From Paenibacillus oryzae (lineage in GTDB: Bacteria > Bacillota > Bacilli > Paenibacillales > Paenibacillaceae), in NCBI RefSeq assembly GCF_001675045.1, contig NZ_LYPA01000070.1:1-64000 (forward strand): a stretch of DNA of 64,000 nt. Direction: 5' to 3'. The translations under genes and the position numbers were made by a program. Under the pieces are notes generated by a model. The model ran no database searches. It was given only the letters and a program-made list of their open reading frames with translations, and had not been told where the DNA came from. This document shows positions 1 to 7,632 of this stretch, one piece after another. Positions within the stretch are counted from its first letter, which is position 1. Each line of letters begins with the position of its first letter.

Positions 1-2
1 GT

Positions 3-74
3 TTCCGGCGCAACCCACAAGAGTACCTTGAAGCGGCAGAAAATAAATACTGTATGTTAATTGGTCAGTCGTAG
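3..74 (+). CDS. C-terminal end of a truncated gene of unknown function
   Basis: Frame 3 is open from the window edge to a TAG at 72-74. It reads as a plausible C-terminus of 23 residues (FRRNPQEYLEAAENKYCMLI..), with acidic and basic residues alternating as in real coding sequence. Frame 1 is also open, to a TAA at 58-60, but reads less like protein. The family cannot be named from so short a tail. A weak hairpin with arms AAGCT/AGCTT near 100-116 follows and could end transcription. Confidence 0.35.
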   Translation, partial: FRRNPQEYLEAAENKYCMLIGQS

Positions 75-156
75 TTTTTTTAGCGGAGAAAATTGTCGAT
101 AAGCTTGGTACGAGCTTTTCTATAGATAAGTCTTTTGTCCTATGATAGAGTAATAG

Positions 157-225
157 AGCAGCAGCGATTTCCACAATGTGGGTGGCGTGGGCATGTGAAT
201 ATGGTACTGCCAAACGCGGCTGCTG
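157..225 (+). promoter_or_regulatory. Structured leader (possible three-way junction) before the VWA gene
   Basis: CAGCAGC at 159-165 pairs perfectly with GCTGCTG at 219-225. It encloses two smaller hairpins: CCAC/GTGG (171-174 with 178-181) and GGCA/TGCC (190-193 with 208-211). A possible -10 (TATGAT, 141-146) lies just upstream, so this would be the 5' end of the transcript, ending about 35 bases before the start codon. I do not recognise a known riboswitch core. It may be a regulatory RNA element or just an mRNA-stabilising stem. Confidence 0.4.
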
Positions 226-260
226 ACTTATCCTGATGCTACATAATTGGAGTGAAACAG

Positions 261-2504
261 ATGAAATTAAGAAAAATGCTTTTGTTTATGCTCGTCTCAA
301 CTTTGATTGTTGCAAGCCTTGGCCTCCATTCTGTCACAGTTGTGCAAGCTGCCGGTTCCCTGGAATACAGGGAACATGATAACCTGGTCAATATTTTGCA
401 GGACGGGGATGGGGAGAATCGTGTTTTCAGGTTTGCTACAAAAAACAAATTGACAGCAGCTAATACCACATTACGTTTGTATATCAATGCAATTGAAGCG
501 AATCCCAATGACTACGTTGTGGATTATGACAATAACACTATTACCTTGGCCAAAGCTCCCTATAGCGGCGCTGAAATTCATATCAAATACGGCATTATAC
601 CCGGCTTTGAATGGGAAGAAGGCCAATCGGGCACTCCCAGCATCGGTATTGCCTTGTCGGGTGGAGATGGCTCAGCGCGGACATTTTCAGTCCCGGTAAG
701 CTATACCTTAAGCTCCGCCAAAAACGTCAGCTTGTATATAAACGGAAGTAAGGTTTCTTCGTCCCGGTTTACTTTTAATGCCAAAACGAAAACCGTAACC
801 TTATCCGAAAAGCAACAGGCGCCATATACCGGGTCCAGCATTTATTTCTACATCCCAAAAGCCTCCATTACGGGAGCCCCGACTTCTCCAGGAGGAGCAA
901 CTGAAAATCCGGCAGCGAGCGGGCCGCCGACGGCAGCCCCAACATCAGAAACGGCAACAGGAGGGCCATCGCCGGCAGCACCAACACCAAGGCCGGCAAC
1001 GGGTAGTCCATCACCAACAAGCCTGTCCCCAGGGTCAACGCCAAATGGTACTGCGCGGCCAACTCCAGTGCCTGGCACAGCGGCATCTCCAACGCCTACG
1101 TCTGCCGTGCCAACAATGCCTTCACCAGGAGTGCCAGTCCCGACTCCAGCCAAAACAGAGGAACCGTTGCCTAACGTTCCGACAGGAGCAGGCTATCCCG
1201 GCACGATTGAAATGGTAACGGGGAACATTATGACCGTGTATTTTCCTGCAACAGCCGCCAGCCCGGACTCCTACTCCTATTTGATGGTGAAAAATGCCAG
1301 CGGGCAGGTTGTCAGGCAAATCAAGATTGAAGCAGGCGGAGTTTTCAGCTTTTCATTGGCAAAGCTGGGACTTCCAACGGGCGGTTATTATAGTTACCTG
1401 AAGACGGTTAACCAGTCGGGCGGATTGTCCGCATCTGTTCCTCAATTTATCACAATTAATCATGAACCCAAACATATTCAGGTTTATATTGAAGGTGTGA
1501 AACAGGTGTACGAGCAACCTCCGGTTAATGCCAAGGGGAATGTGCTTGTCCCGCTTCGGTCGATCTTCGAGTCACTGGGGGCTACCGTAAAATGGAATAG
1601 CTCCACTCAAACCGTTACGGCAACAAGAGGAGGGCGGACGGTAGTGCTGACAATTGGCTCCAAAACCGCCTATATTAACGGCGTCGCCGTCACCTTAAGC
1701 GCTGCGCCGCAATTAATTAACGGTTCAACCATGGTGCCTGTCCGGTTCGTCAGTGAAGCATTTGGCGGAGAAGTAGAATGGAAGGGAGAAACAGGCTCGG
1801 TTATTGTTTTTCAGAACAAACCGTCCATCCCGACATCCGCTGAAAGCGAAAATCCTCCCGCAGGAGCAGAGAAAACAACAGAACCAGAGAAAACAATAGA
1901 ATCAGAGTCTGCAAGCAGCCCGACTATTTTAAAAAACATATCAAAGGGCATTACTGCTCCCTCCGATATTGTATTTGTTATTGACGTGACGGGCAGTATG
2001 GGCGAAGTTATCGACTACATCAAGGAAACCGTTAAAAGCTTTGTCGATTCCGTCCCCGCTGGTTCGAACTTTTCGGTTGTGGCATATCGGGACATTAACT
2101 ATTACGAATACGGCTATCCCGATATGAAGGACTTTGATTTTACCCGGGATAAAGATAAGCTGAAGGGTTATTTAAACAAATTGGTGGCTTATGGCGGAGG
2201 AGATGATGAAGAATCCGGCTTGGAAGCTATTCATACGGCAGCATATATACTCTCGGAATTAGGCAGTGCCAACGACAAACGGATCATATTCGTTACCGAT
2301 GCTGCTGTCCATGAATCCCGCCCAATGTCTGACTATACTATTAAAGCAACAACCGATATGCTGAAGGAAAACAACATTATAGTTGATGCCATCGCTCCCA
2401 AAAGCGGCTACGTCCACAAACAGATTAACCAATTGGTTCAAAGCAATCCCGGCGGCGTTCTCTACGATATTAAAAATGCATCAGTGATGTTATTAAACGA
2501 ATGA
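261..2504 (+). CDS. Secreted protein with two X2-like repeats, copper-amine-oxidase-N domain and VWA domain
   Basis: Predicted 747-residue exported protein. Order: signal peptide (about 1-31, ending VVQAAG); two related beta-rich repeats of the CBM_X2 kind (about 35-120 and 135-210, both with the pattern LYING/LYINA then a TITLAKAPY or TVTLSEKQQ strand); a Pro/Thr/Ser/Ala linker (about 215-305); a beta-rich segment; a copper-amine-oxidase N-terminal-like domain (about 420-520, VPLRSIFESLGATVKW and VPVRFVSEAFGG); a second linker; and a C-terminal von Willebrand A domain with MIDAS start DVTGS at residue 575. The N-domain normally serves as a wall or matrix module without copper chemistry, so an adhesive or structural surface role is inferred. 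GTG 252 is also in frame, but GGAG at 249-252 sits 8 bases before ATG 261, which favours 261. It has no operon partner. Confidence 0.8.
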   Translation: MKLRKMLLFMLVSTLIVASLGLHSVTVVQAAGSLEYREHDNLVNILQDGDGENRVFRFATKNKLTAANTTLRLYINAIEANPNDYVVDYDNNTITLAKAPYSGAEIHIKYGIIPGFEWEEGQSGTPSIGIALSGGDGSARTFSVPVSYTLSSAKNVSLYINGSKVSSSRFTFNAKTKTVTLSEKQQAPYTGSSIYFYIPKASITGAPTSPGGATENPAASGPPTAAPTSETATGGPSPAAPTPRPATGSPSPTSLSPGSTPNGTARPTPVPGTAASPTPTSAVPTMPSPGVPVPTPAKTEEPLPNVPTGAGYPGTIEMVTGNIMTVYFPATAASPDSYSYLMVKNASGQVVRQIKIEAGGVFSFSLAKLGLPTGGYYSYLKTVNQSGGLSASVPQFITINHEPKHIQVYIEGVKQVYEQPPVNAKGNVLVPLRSIFESLGATVKWNSSTQTVTATRGGRTVVLTIGSKTAYINGVAVTLSAAPQLINGSTMVPVRFVSEAFGGEVEWKGETGSVIVFQNKPSIPTSAESENPPAGAEKTTEPEKTIESESASSPTILKNISKGITAPSDIVFVIDVTGSMGEVIDYIKETVKSFVDSVPAGSNFSVVAYRDINYYEYGYPDMKDFDFTRDKDKLKGYLNKLVAYGGGDDEESGLEAIHTAAYILSELGSANDKRIIFVTDAAVHESRPMSDYTIKATTDMLKENNIIVDAIAPKSGYVHKQINQLVQSNPGGVLYDIKNASVMLLNE

Positions 2505-2528
2505 ACCGTCGATATTAGGGTTATCTTA

Positions 2529-2563
2529 AAGGAGCGTTCCTTTCGGGGAAGCTCCTTGTTTTT
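2529..2563 (+). terminator. Rho-independent terminator after the VWA gene
   Basis: AAGGAGC at 2529-2535 pairs with GCTCCTT at 2551-2557, with an inner TTCC/GGAA pairing, followed by GTTTTTG. Confidence 0.8.
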
Positions 2564-2576
2564 GTAAAAAAAGAGG

Positions 2577-2635
2577 TTGCCAACAAAAATGTAAGCGCTT
2601 ATAATGAAGTTGTGAGGATTATCGATAATCGATAA
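2577..2635 (+). promoter_or_regulatory. GntR promoter with overlapping cre-like site and a 17-bp palindromic operator
   Basis: -35 TTGCCA (2577-2582) and -10 TATAAT (2600-2605) are 17 bases apart. The sequence at 2590-2603 (TGTAAGCGCTTATA) matches the CcpA cre consensus TGWNANCGNTNWCA except for one base, and it overlaps the -10. Just after the expected transcription start lies a palindrome at 2619-2635 (TTATCGAT-A-ATCGATAA, perfect around a central base). That is where an autorepressing GntR protein would bind. CcpA and GntR control are inferred. Confidence 0.7.
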
Positions 2636-2656
2636 TATGGAAAAGGATGTGGGCCC

Positions 2657-3301
2657 ATGCAGGGAATATCCGCAGAGACTACAGTTCAATCCATCAGTGA
2701 GCAAGTGTTCCTAAAGCTGAAGAAGCAAATTCTTTCTGGCGAGCTGCAGCCTGGCACAAGGCTGCTGGTGCTTCAGATTGCCAAGCAATTCGATGTGAGC
2801 CAAGCGCCTGTAAGGGAGGCTCTGGAGCGTTTGAAGCAATCCGGCTTTATTACGGGAGTTCCTAACAAAGGCTCCGTCGTATCTGAAATATCCAGCAAAG
2901 AAATTAAGGATATATTTGCTTTACGAGAGATTATTGAAGGATTTGCCGTCAAAAAAACGATGGAAACCTTGACGGAAAACGATTTTGTTTATTTGGAGTC
3001 CTTGATTGCCCAGATGCAGGATGCCCACGAGCAAAATGATATTTTGAGGATTTTGGATCTGGATATGGAGTTTCACGGTTTCTTTTACAGACGTTGCGAC
3101 AATCAAGCCATCTTTGAGCTCTGGAATCACATGAAGCAAAAGGTGATGCGCTTTATGGCGGTATCCAATCGCTATTTTACGACGGATGAACTGGCCGAAT
3201 GGCATATGATTCTGATTCGTTCCATTCGTTCGGGCGACCCGGAGATTGCGGCCAACGCCTTTGTCGAACACATGCATTCCTATAAAACCATTCATTACTA
3301 A
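2657..3301 (+). CDS. GntR-family (FadR/FCD subfamily) transcriptional regulator
   Basis: 214 residues. The N-terminal winged helix (about 10-75) carries the GntR hallmarks ILSGELQPGTRL and FDVSQAPVREALERLKQSGFI. The C-terminal part (about 85-205) is an all-helical FCD ligand domain with the conserved acidic/His positions LREIIEG, DMEFHGFFYR and FVEHMHSY, usual for regulators that sense sugar acids or organic acids. RBS AAGGATG lies 8 bases before ATG 2657. It is the first gene of a locus with an importer and mannonate dehydratase, so control of uronate or aldonate use is the natural inference. Its likely own operator is at 2619-2635. Confidence 0.85.
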   Translation: MQGISAETTVQSISEQVFLKLKKQILSGELQPGTRLLVLQIAKQFDVSQAPVREALERLKQSGFITGVPNKGSVVSEISSKEIKDIFALREIIEGFAVKKTMETLTENDFVYLESLIAQMQDAHEQNDILRILDLDMEFHGFFYRRCDNQAIFELWNHMKQKVMRFMAVSNRYFTTDELAEWHMILIRSIRSGDPEIAANAFVEHMHSYKTIHY

Positions 3302-3363
3302 ATCTATGGAATGGGTCTCGTGCATCCGGTCGGTTAATCTTCTATTAAAGGAGAGAATGGAGC

Positions 3364-4533
3364 ATGCTAAACGGTGAATTGCTGTTTGAAAAGAAGGTTG
3401 TTCTTGATTTGATGCGGGATCGCTTTCTGAGCGAGCTCGTATCCGGCGGTGGAAAAACGAGAAGTAATGTAAAAGAACAAATGACCATGCTTGAGCTGAA
3501 CCCGTATTTTGTATTTCCTGCCATTGCGTTGGCCGAGCCGGTTGTCCGGTTTCAGGAGGAACGCGAAAGGCTGGTTTACGTTGAAGCAATAAGAGAGTAT
3601 TTGCGCCAGCATGCGGGCACGGGAACCGTTGTGTTTATGGATAAGCAACAACGGCTGGGTTTGCTTTTTTCCTGGAAGTCGAAGGATTTGCTGGAGAATG
3701 TAAGGGAGATGCTGTCAACGCAGTTTGGACTAAACATCGCTATAGCGGTGGGCAAGCCGTGCAACCACCTGAAGGATATTTTTCAATCCTACAACCAGGC
3801 GACGGAGGCGCTGCGCGAAAAGTTTTATTACGGCGCAAAGGAAATTATTTATTTTAACGCCCCGTGCCGGTATGAGACGGTTCAGCAATATCCCATGGAT
3901 AAGGAAAAAGAGCTCTATACAGACTTTATGGCAGCCGATAATAGCGATGACGTAAGAGCGGCCGTGAAGCGTTTTTACGATGGCGTGCTGGATAATGGGC
4001 GAGTGGAGCCGTCCAGTCTGTATGATTTGACAGTCCGACTGCTGGTTGGCATCGAGAAGCGCGCTGTTGCGGAATCCGGAACACTTGGCGCCTATGAAAA
4101 ATTCCAGATCATGTCCGTTATCCGGTTAGGCACGCTTTACGAAATACAGGATTACGTCAGCACCTTTTTGACGGGGCTTAAGGAAGCGGTTGCTCCCGGA
4201 CAAAAGGAAAGCCACTGCAGCATTATCAAAAAAACGATCAAATACATGGAGCAGGAATGCAGCCAGGCATCCCTGCAGAACGTAGCCCAACAAGTGTATA
4301 TGACGCCTACTTATTTGAGTCTGCTGTTTAAGCTGAATACGGGCAAAACGTTTATCGAGCATTTGACGGACATCCGAATTGAAAAAGCGAAAGACATGCT
4401 GAAAAGCACGCATTTTAAAAATTATGAGGTGGCAGAGAAGGTGGGGTATCAGGACTCCCGCTATTTCAGCCAGATTTTCAAAAAGAAAGTAGGCCTTTCG
4501 CCAAGCGAATACCGCGAATCCGTTGGCAATTAA
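3364..4533 (+). CDS. AraC-family transcriptional regulator
   Basis: 389 residues. The C-terminal 100 residues (about 285-389) form a two-helix-turn-helix AraC domain (VAQQVYMTPTYLSLLFK; GYQDSRYFSQIFKKKVGLSPSEYR). The long N-terminal half resembles the divergent cyclase-like sensor region found in CdaR/YesN-type regulators (FVFPAIALAEPV, AIAVGKPCNHLKDIFQSYNQATEAL), but no receiver aspartate motif is visible. RBS AAAGGAG precedes ATG 3364. Only 62 bases separate it from the GntR gene, so the two are probably co-transcribed, giving a double-regulator module for the sugar-acid locus. Confidence 0.8.
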   Translation: MLNGELLFEKKVVLDLMRDRFLSELVSGGGKTRSNVKEQMTMLELNPYFVFPAIALAEPVVRFQEERERLVYVEAIREYLRQHAGTGTVVFMDKQQRLGLLFSWKSKDLLENVREMLSTQFGLNIAIAVGKPCNHLKDIFQSYNQATEALREKFYYGAKEIIYFNAPCRYETVQQYPMDKEKELYTDFMAADNSDDVRAAVKRFYDGVLDNGRVEPSSLYDLTVRLLVGIEKRAVAESGTLGAYEKFQIMSVIRLGTLYEIQDYVSTFLTGLKEAVAPGQKESHCSIIKKTIKYMEQECSQASLQNVAQQVYMTPTYLSLLFKLNTGKTFIEHLTDIRIEKAKDMLKSTHFKNYEVAEKVGYQDSRYFSQIFKKKVGLSPSEYRESVGN

Positions 4534-4554
4534 CGGCGCGGCGGGCTAAACGAT

Positions 4555-4600
4555 ATGCCGGAGGCTCAGTCTGGGGGGACTGAGCCTCCGGCATTTTTTG
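4555..4600. terminator. Strong bidirectional terminator between convergent genes
   Basis: A near-perfect hairpin of about 17 bp (ATGCCGGAGGCTCAGTC at 4555-4571 with its complement at 4578-4594) is followed by a T run. It lies between the plus-strand AraC gene and the minus-strand RraA-like gene and can serve both. Confidence 0.9.
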
Positions 4601-4609
4601 CGTTTTTCC

Positions 4610-5515
4610 TTACAGTCTAACGTCAGATTGGGGGCCTTCCATGTTGCGGCTGCGCGCTTCTTCTACTTCAGCATCCCAAGTTAAATGCTGGTATTTGGCA
4701 GCGGCTTTATCATTTTGGAACCAATTCAGGAAGTCCTCCCATAACGCAACATCCCATGCCGCGTCGATTTGCGCCGTGGAATAAACGTTGTCTCTGAGGC
4801 GCACAAAGCCGAACACATCCCGCACTTGAGATTTTTCCGCCTGTACGACAGTCAGCTCCGCCAGATGCGGCGGAATGAATATAACGCCGGCCGGCGTACC
4901 CAATACGACATCGCCTGGCATACAGATCGCTTTGCCGATCCGCGTCGGCGTGTTCATCCCAACCATTGTGACATCGGCAATGGCTGTTGGATCGCTGCCT
5001 CTATAATAAATATTAATATTGTCGATCTCCGAAATTTGCTGGTTGTCGCGGATGCCGCCCCATACAACAGCGCCGCCTCGCTTGGTGCGAGTCGAAATAG
5101 CGGTTGAGAGGTTTCCGCCAACGTACGTGCCCATATGAATCTTGTCAAACATATCAACAACAACAACATCGTCCTCAACTAGCGTATCAATTACCCATTG
5201 ATTAAAAAAGCCTTTGCGCCCTTCATCCTGAAAGCCATAATTCAGCAAGGCATCATGAAGATCCGGTCTTTTTGGCACCATAACGGCGGTAACGGCGCGG
5301 CCCACCATAATTTGCTCGGGACGCGTAATTTTGAAGTCGCCTTCAAATTGGAAGTGGTAGCCGTGATGCCATAGAGGCCCCCATGCTTCCTCCAATGTAA
5401 TATCGCGCATGCGCCTCAAAATGTCCTCTGGAACCTTAGGCCTTCCATTCGGGAATCGTTCACCTTTCCATAACGGGGTAAGCTGAATAATATCTTCCGG
5501 ATTATCGAATTTCAT
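4610..5515 (-). CDS. RraA-like protein (HMG/CHA aldolase superfamily)
   Basis: 301 residues. The central part has the RraA / 4-hydroxy-4-methyl-2-oxoglutarate aldolase fold signature: GRAVTAVMVPKRPD, VVVVDMFDK, MGTYVGGNLSTAISTRTKRGGAVVWGGIRD with the characteristic G-x-x-R-D, and CMPGDVVLGTPAGVIFIPP. The enzymes of the family cleave or decarboxylate oxo-acids with a divalent metal; the RNase E inhibitor role of RraA proper is unlikely in a Gram-positive. It is longer than the usual 160-230 residues because of extra N- and C-terminal segments. ATG 5515 is chosen over GTG 5524 because GAGGTG at 5529-5524 is the ribosome site. Divergent from the importer operon, it probably handles an oxo-acid product of the imported sugar acid. 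Confidence 0.75.
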   Translation of the reverse strand: MKFDNPEDIIQLTPLWKGERFPNGRPKVPEDILRRMRDITLEEAWGPLWHHGYHFQFEGDFKITRPEQIMVGRAVTAVMVPKRPDLHDALLNYGFQDEGRKGFFNQWVIDTLVEDDVVVVDMFDKIHMGTYVGGNLSTAISTRTKRGGAVVWGGIRDNQQISEIDNINIYYRGSDPTAIADVTMVGMNTPTRIGKAICMPGDVVLGTPAGVIFIPPHLAELTVVQAEKSQVRDVFGFVRLRDNVYSTAQIDAAWDVALWEDFLNWFQNDKAAAKYQHLTWDAEVEEARSRNMEGPQSDVRL

Positions 5516-5534
5516 GTTGAGCACCTCATCCTTG

Positions 5535-5567
5535 GGGGTATTGACCGGTCTAGCCGGTTTATACCCC
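5535..5567. promoter_or_regulatory. 33-bp interrupted palindrome in the leader of the RraA-like gene
   Basis: GGGGTAT-tg-ACCGG-tctag-CCGGT-tt-ATACCCC: two perfect inverted arms (7 and 5 bp) with symmetric 2-base gaps. It lies 20 bases upstream of the minus-strand start codon. It could be a protein operator or an RNA hairpin that controls translation. Confidence 0.6.
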
Positions 5568-5700
5568 TATTCTCGCGGAAGCGCTCCCATTTGTACATGC
5601 GAGTTTCTTATTGCATTTTCCAGCAGAATATGAATTTTCCCACCTAAAAAAACACACTATATAAAATTCTACCTTTTCGTAAATTCTTCTGCTTTCTGAA

Positions 5701-5714
5701 TGTAACCGCTTTCG
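5701..5714. promoter_or_regulatory. cre-like CcpA site before the sugar-acid importer
   Basis: TGTAACCGCTTTCG matches the cre consensus TGWNANCGNTNWCA at all but the last position. It lies in the 344-base divergent intergenic region (5516-5859) shared by the RraA-like gene and the importer operon, and would give glucose repression. The rest of that region is AT-rich, with no promoter pair I can place confidently. Confidence 0.55.
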
Positions 5715-5859
5715 TTTAAAGTAAGGGAACAAGCAAAACATGTTTTTTCGCCAGAAATGGCAAACTAAAGGAAAAAGAACCGAAACCGAACGATAGACAA
5801 AGGAGGGGACAGTTATCCGAACCACTACTGGAAATTTCGCCGGATCAGGGAAAAAGCGT

Positions 5860-6762
5860 TTGAGAACAAAGCTGGGATCATCCATCAATCTGGCAGGATA
5901 TGTTTTTATATCGCCCTGGCTGATCGGATTTCTGCTGCTGACATTATGGCCAATTGCACAATCTTTTTATCTTTCGTTCACCAATTATTCCTTGCTCGAC
6001 GATCCCGTCTGGGCGGGAATGGACAATTACACCAGAATTTTTACAAGCGACGCAACCTTTAAAAAATCGCTGATCGTAACCTTTATGTTTGTTCTGTTTT
6101 CCGTCCCCCTCAAATTGTTTTTTTCCTTGCTTGTGGCAATGGCGCTCAACAAAAATTTGCGGGGCATGAATTTATACCGGACAGCAATTTATTTTCCTTC
6201 GCTTATCGGCGGCAGCATCGCGGTTGCGGCCCTGTGGCGGAACATGTTTGGTGCGGATGGCTACATCAATCAGGTGCTCTCCTGGTTTGGCATTGAAGGC
6301 ACGGGATGGATTGTCAATCCGGATACGGCATTAGGCACGCTGATCCTGCTTAATGTATGGCAATTTGGTTCTACCATGGTTATCTTCCTGGCCGGCTTGA
6401 AGCAGGTGCCGCAGGAGATGTACGAAGCAGCGTCTGTAGACGGAGCAGGCAAAATGAGAAAGTTTTGGAGCATTACGCTGCCTATGCTTTCCCCCGTTAT
6501 GTTCTTTAACCTGGTGCTGGGGATTATTAATTCCTTCCAGACCTTTACCGCCGCATTCATCGTGACAAAAGGCGGACCAATCAACGCTACCTATGTTTAT
6601 GCGCTGTTTCTGTATGAAAAGGCGTTTAAGCATTATCAAATGGGCTATGCGTCGGCCTTGGCCTGGATTTTGCTGGTGATAGTAGCCGCATTAACGGCGC
6701 TTAACTTTTTTGCCTCCCGGTATTGGGTATTTTATGAATCGGATGGGAGGAAGGCCAAATGA
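5860..6762 (+). CDS. Carbohydrate ABC importer permease (MalF type)
   Basis: 300 residues from TTG 5860, with six membrane segments. The EAA loop (YEAASVDGAGKMRKFWSITLPMLSP, residues about 187-212) binds the cytosolic ATPase. The first helix starts with the YVFISPWLIGFLLLT pattern typical of sugar permeases. The start is unusual: the only strong ribosome site (AGGAGGGG, 5801-5808) lies 51 bases before TTG 5860, and the in-frame codon after it is ATC at 5815, with no stop between. An AUC start, giving 315 residues, is therefore likely. It overlaps the next permease by 4 bases. No ATPase is encoded in the operon, so a shared MsmX-like ATPase is expected elsewhere. Confidence 0.88.
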   Translation: MRTKLGSSINLAGYVFISPWLIGFLLLTLWPIAQSFYLSFTNYSLLDDPVWAGMDNYTRIFTSDATFKKSLIVTFMFVLFSVPLKLFFSLLVAMALNKNLRGMNLYRTAIYFPSLIGGSIAVAALWRNMFGADGYINQVLSWFGIEGTGWIVNPDTALGTLILLNVWQFGSTMVIFLAGLKQVPQEMYEAASVDGAGKMRKFWSITLPMLSPVMFFNLVLGIINSFQTFTAAFIVTKGGPINATYVYALFLYEKAFKHYQMGYASALAWILLVIVAALTALNFFASRYWVFYESDGRKAK

Positions 6763-7589
6763 AAACGCGGCAATCAACACTAATCAATCACGTGCTTCTG
6801 TCGGCATTTTCATTGCTGATGCTATATCCCGTCATCTGGTGGGTTGGCGCTTCTCTCAAAAAAACATCCGAGCTTAGCCTGCCTACGATATGGCCCTCCG
6901 TGCCCATGTGGGAAAACTATACAAAGGGCTGGATGTTTTCCAATGACTTTACGTTTGCCCACTTCTTCGGCAACACGCTCTGGATGGAGCTGTGGAATGT
7001 TGTCGGGGGCGTAACGACCGCCGCTATTGTTGCATATGGCTTCGGGCGGCTGAACTTCAAGTTTCAAGGACTATGGTTTTCCATCCTGCTGCTCACCATG
7101 ATGCTGCCTGGACAGGTGACGGTAGTTCCCCAATATATCCTGTTTAACAATTTTGGATTTGTTGACAGCTACATTCCTTTGATTCTTCCGCATTTTTTTG
7201 GCGGCGGCGCGTTTTTTATCTTCCTGCTGGTCCAGTTCATTCGCGGCATTCCGCGCGACCTGGACGAAGCGGCAACCATCGATGGAGCGAGCGTTTATGG
7301 TATTTTCTGGCGCATCGTACTGCCGCTGCTTAAGCCGGCTCTTGTCACCGTCGGCATCTTTACCTTCATCTGGAGCTGGGATGATTTCTTCTCCCAAGTG
7401 CTTTATCTAAGCTCGGTCGACAAGTTTACCGTCGGTTTGGCGCTTCGGATGTTTATTGACCAGTTTGATATCCAGTGGGGACAATTGCTTGCGATGTCGC
7501 TGCTGTCTGTCATCCCATCGGCCATAATCTTCTTCTTTGCGCAGAAGCATTTTGTCGAGGGAATAGCAACAACAGGCTTAAAGGGGTAA
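6759..7589 (+). CDS. Carbohydrate ABC importer permease (MalG type)
   Basis: 276 residues, six membrane segments. The EAA motif is DEAATIDGASVYGIFWRIVLPLLKP (about 168-192). The C-terminus FAQKHFVEGIATTGLKG is the standard ending of MalG-like permeases. It starts at an ATGA overlap with the MalF-type gene and is followed 43 bases later by the binding protein. Membrane partner of the preceding permease for import of an oligosaccharide or sugar acid. Confidence 0.9.
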   Translation: MKTRQSTLINHVLLSAFSLLMLYPVIWWVGASLKKTSELSLPTIWPSVPMWENYTKGWMFSNDFTFAHFFGNTLWMELWNVVGGVTTAAIVAYGFGRLNFKFQGLWFSILLLTMMLPGQVTVVPQYILFNNFGFVDSYIPLILPHFFGGGAFFIFLLVQFIRGIPRDLDEAATIDGASVYGIFWRIVLPLLKPALVTVGIFTFIWSWDDFFSQVLYLSSVDKFTVGLALRMFIDQFDIQWGQLLAMSLLSVIPSAIIFFFAQKHFVEGIATTGLKG

Positions 7590-7632
7590 CACTAAAAAGT
7601 ACCTCAAAAAAAGATAAAGGGGATGTTGAAAC

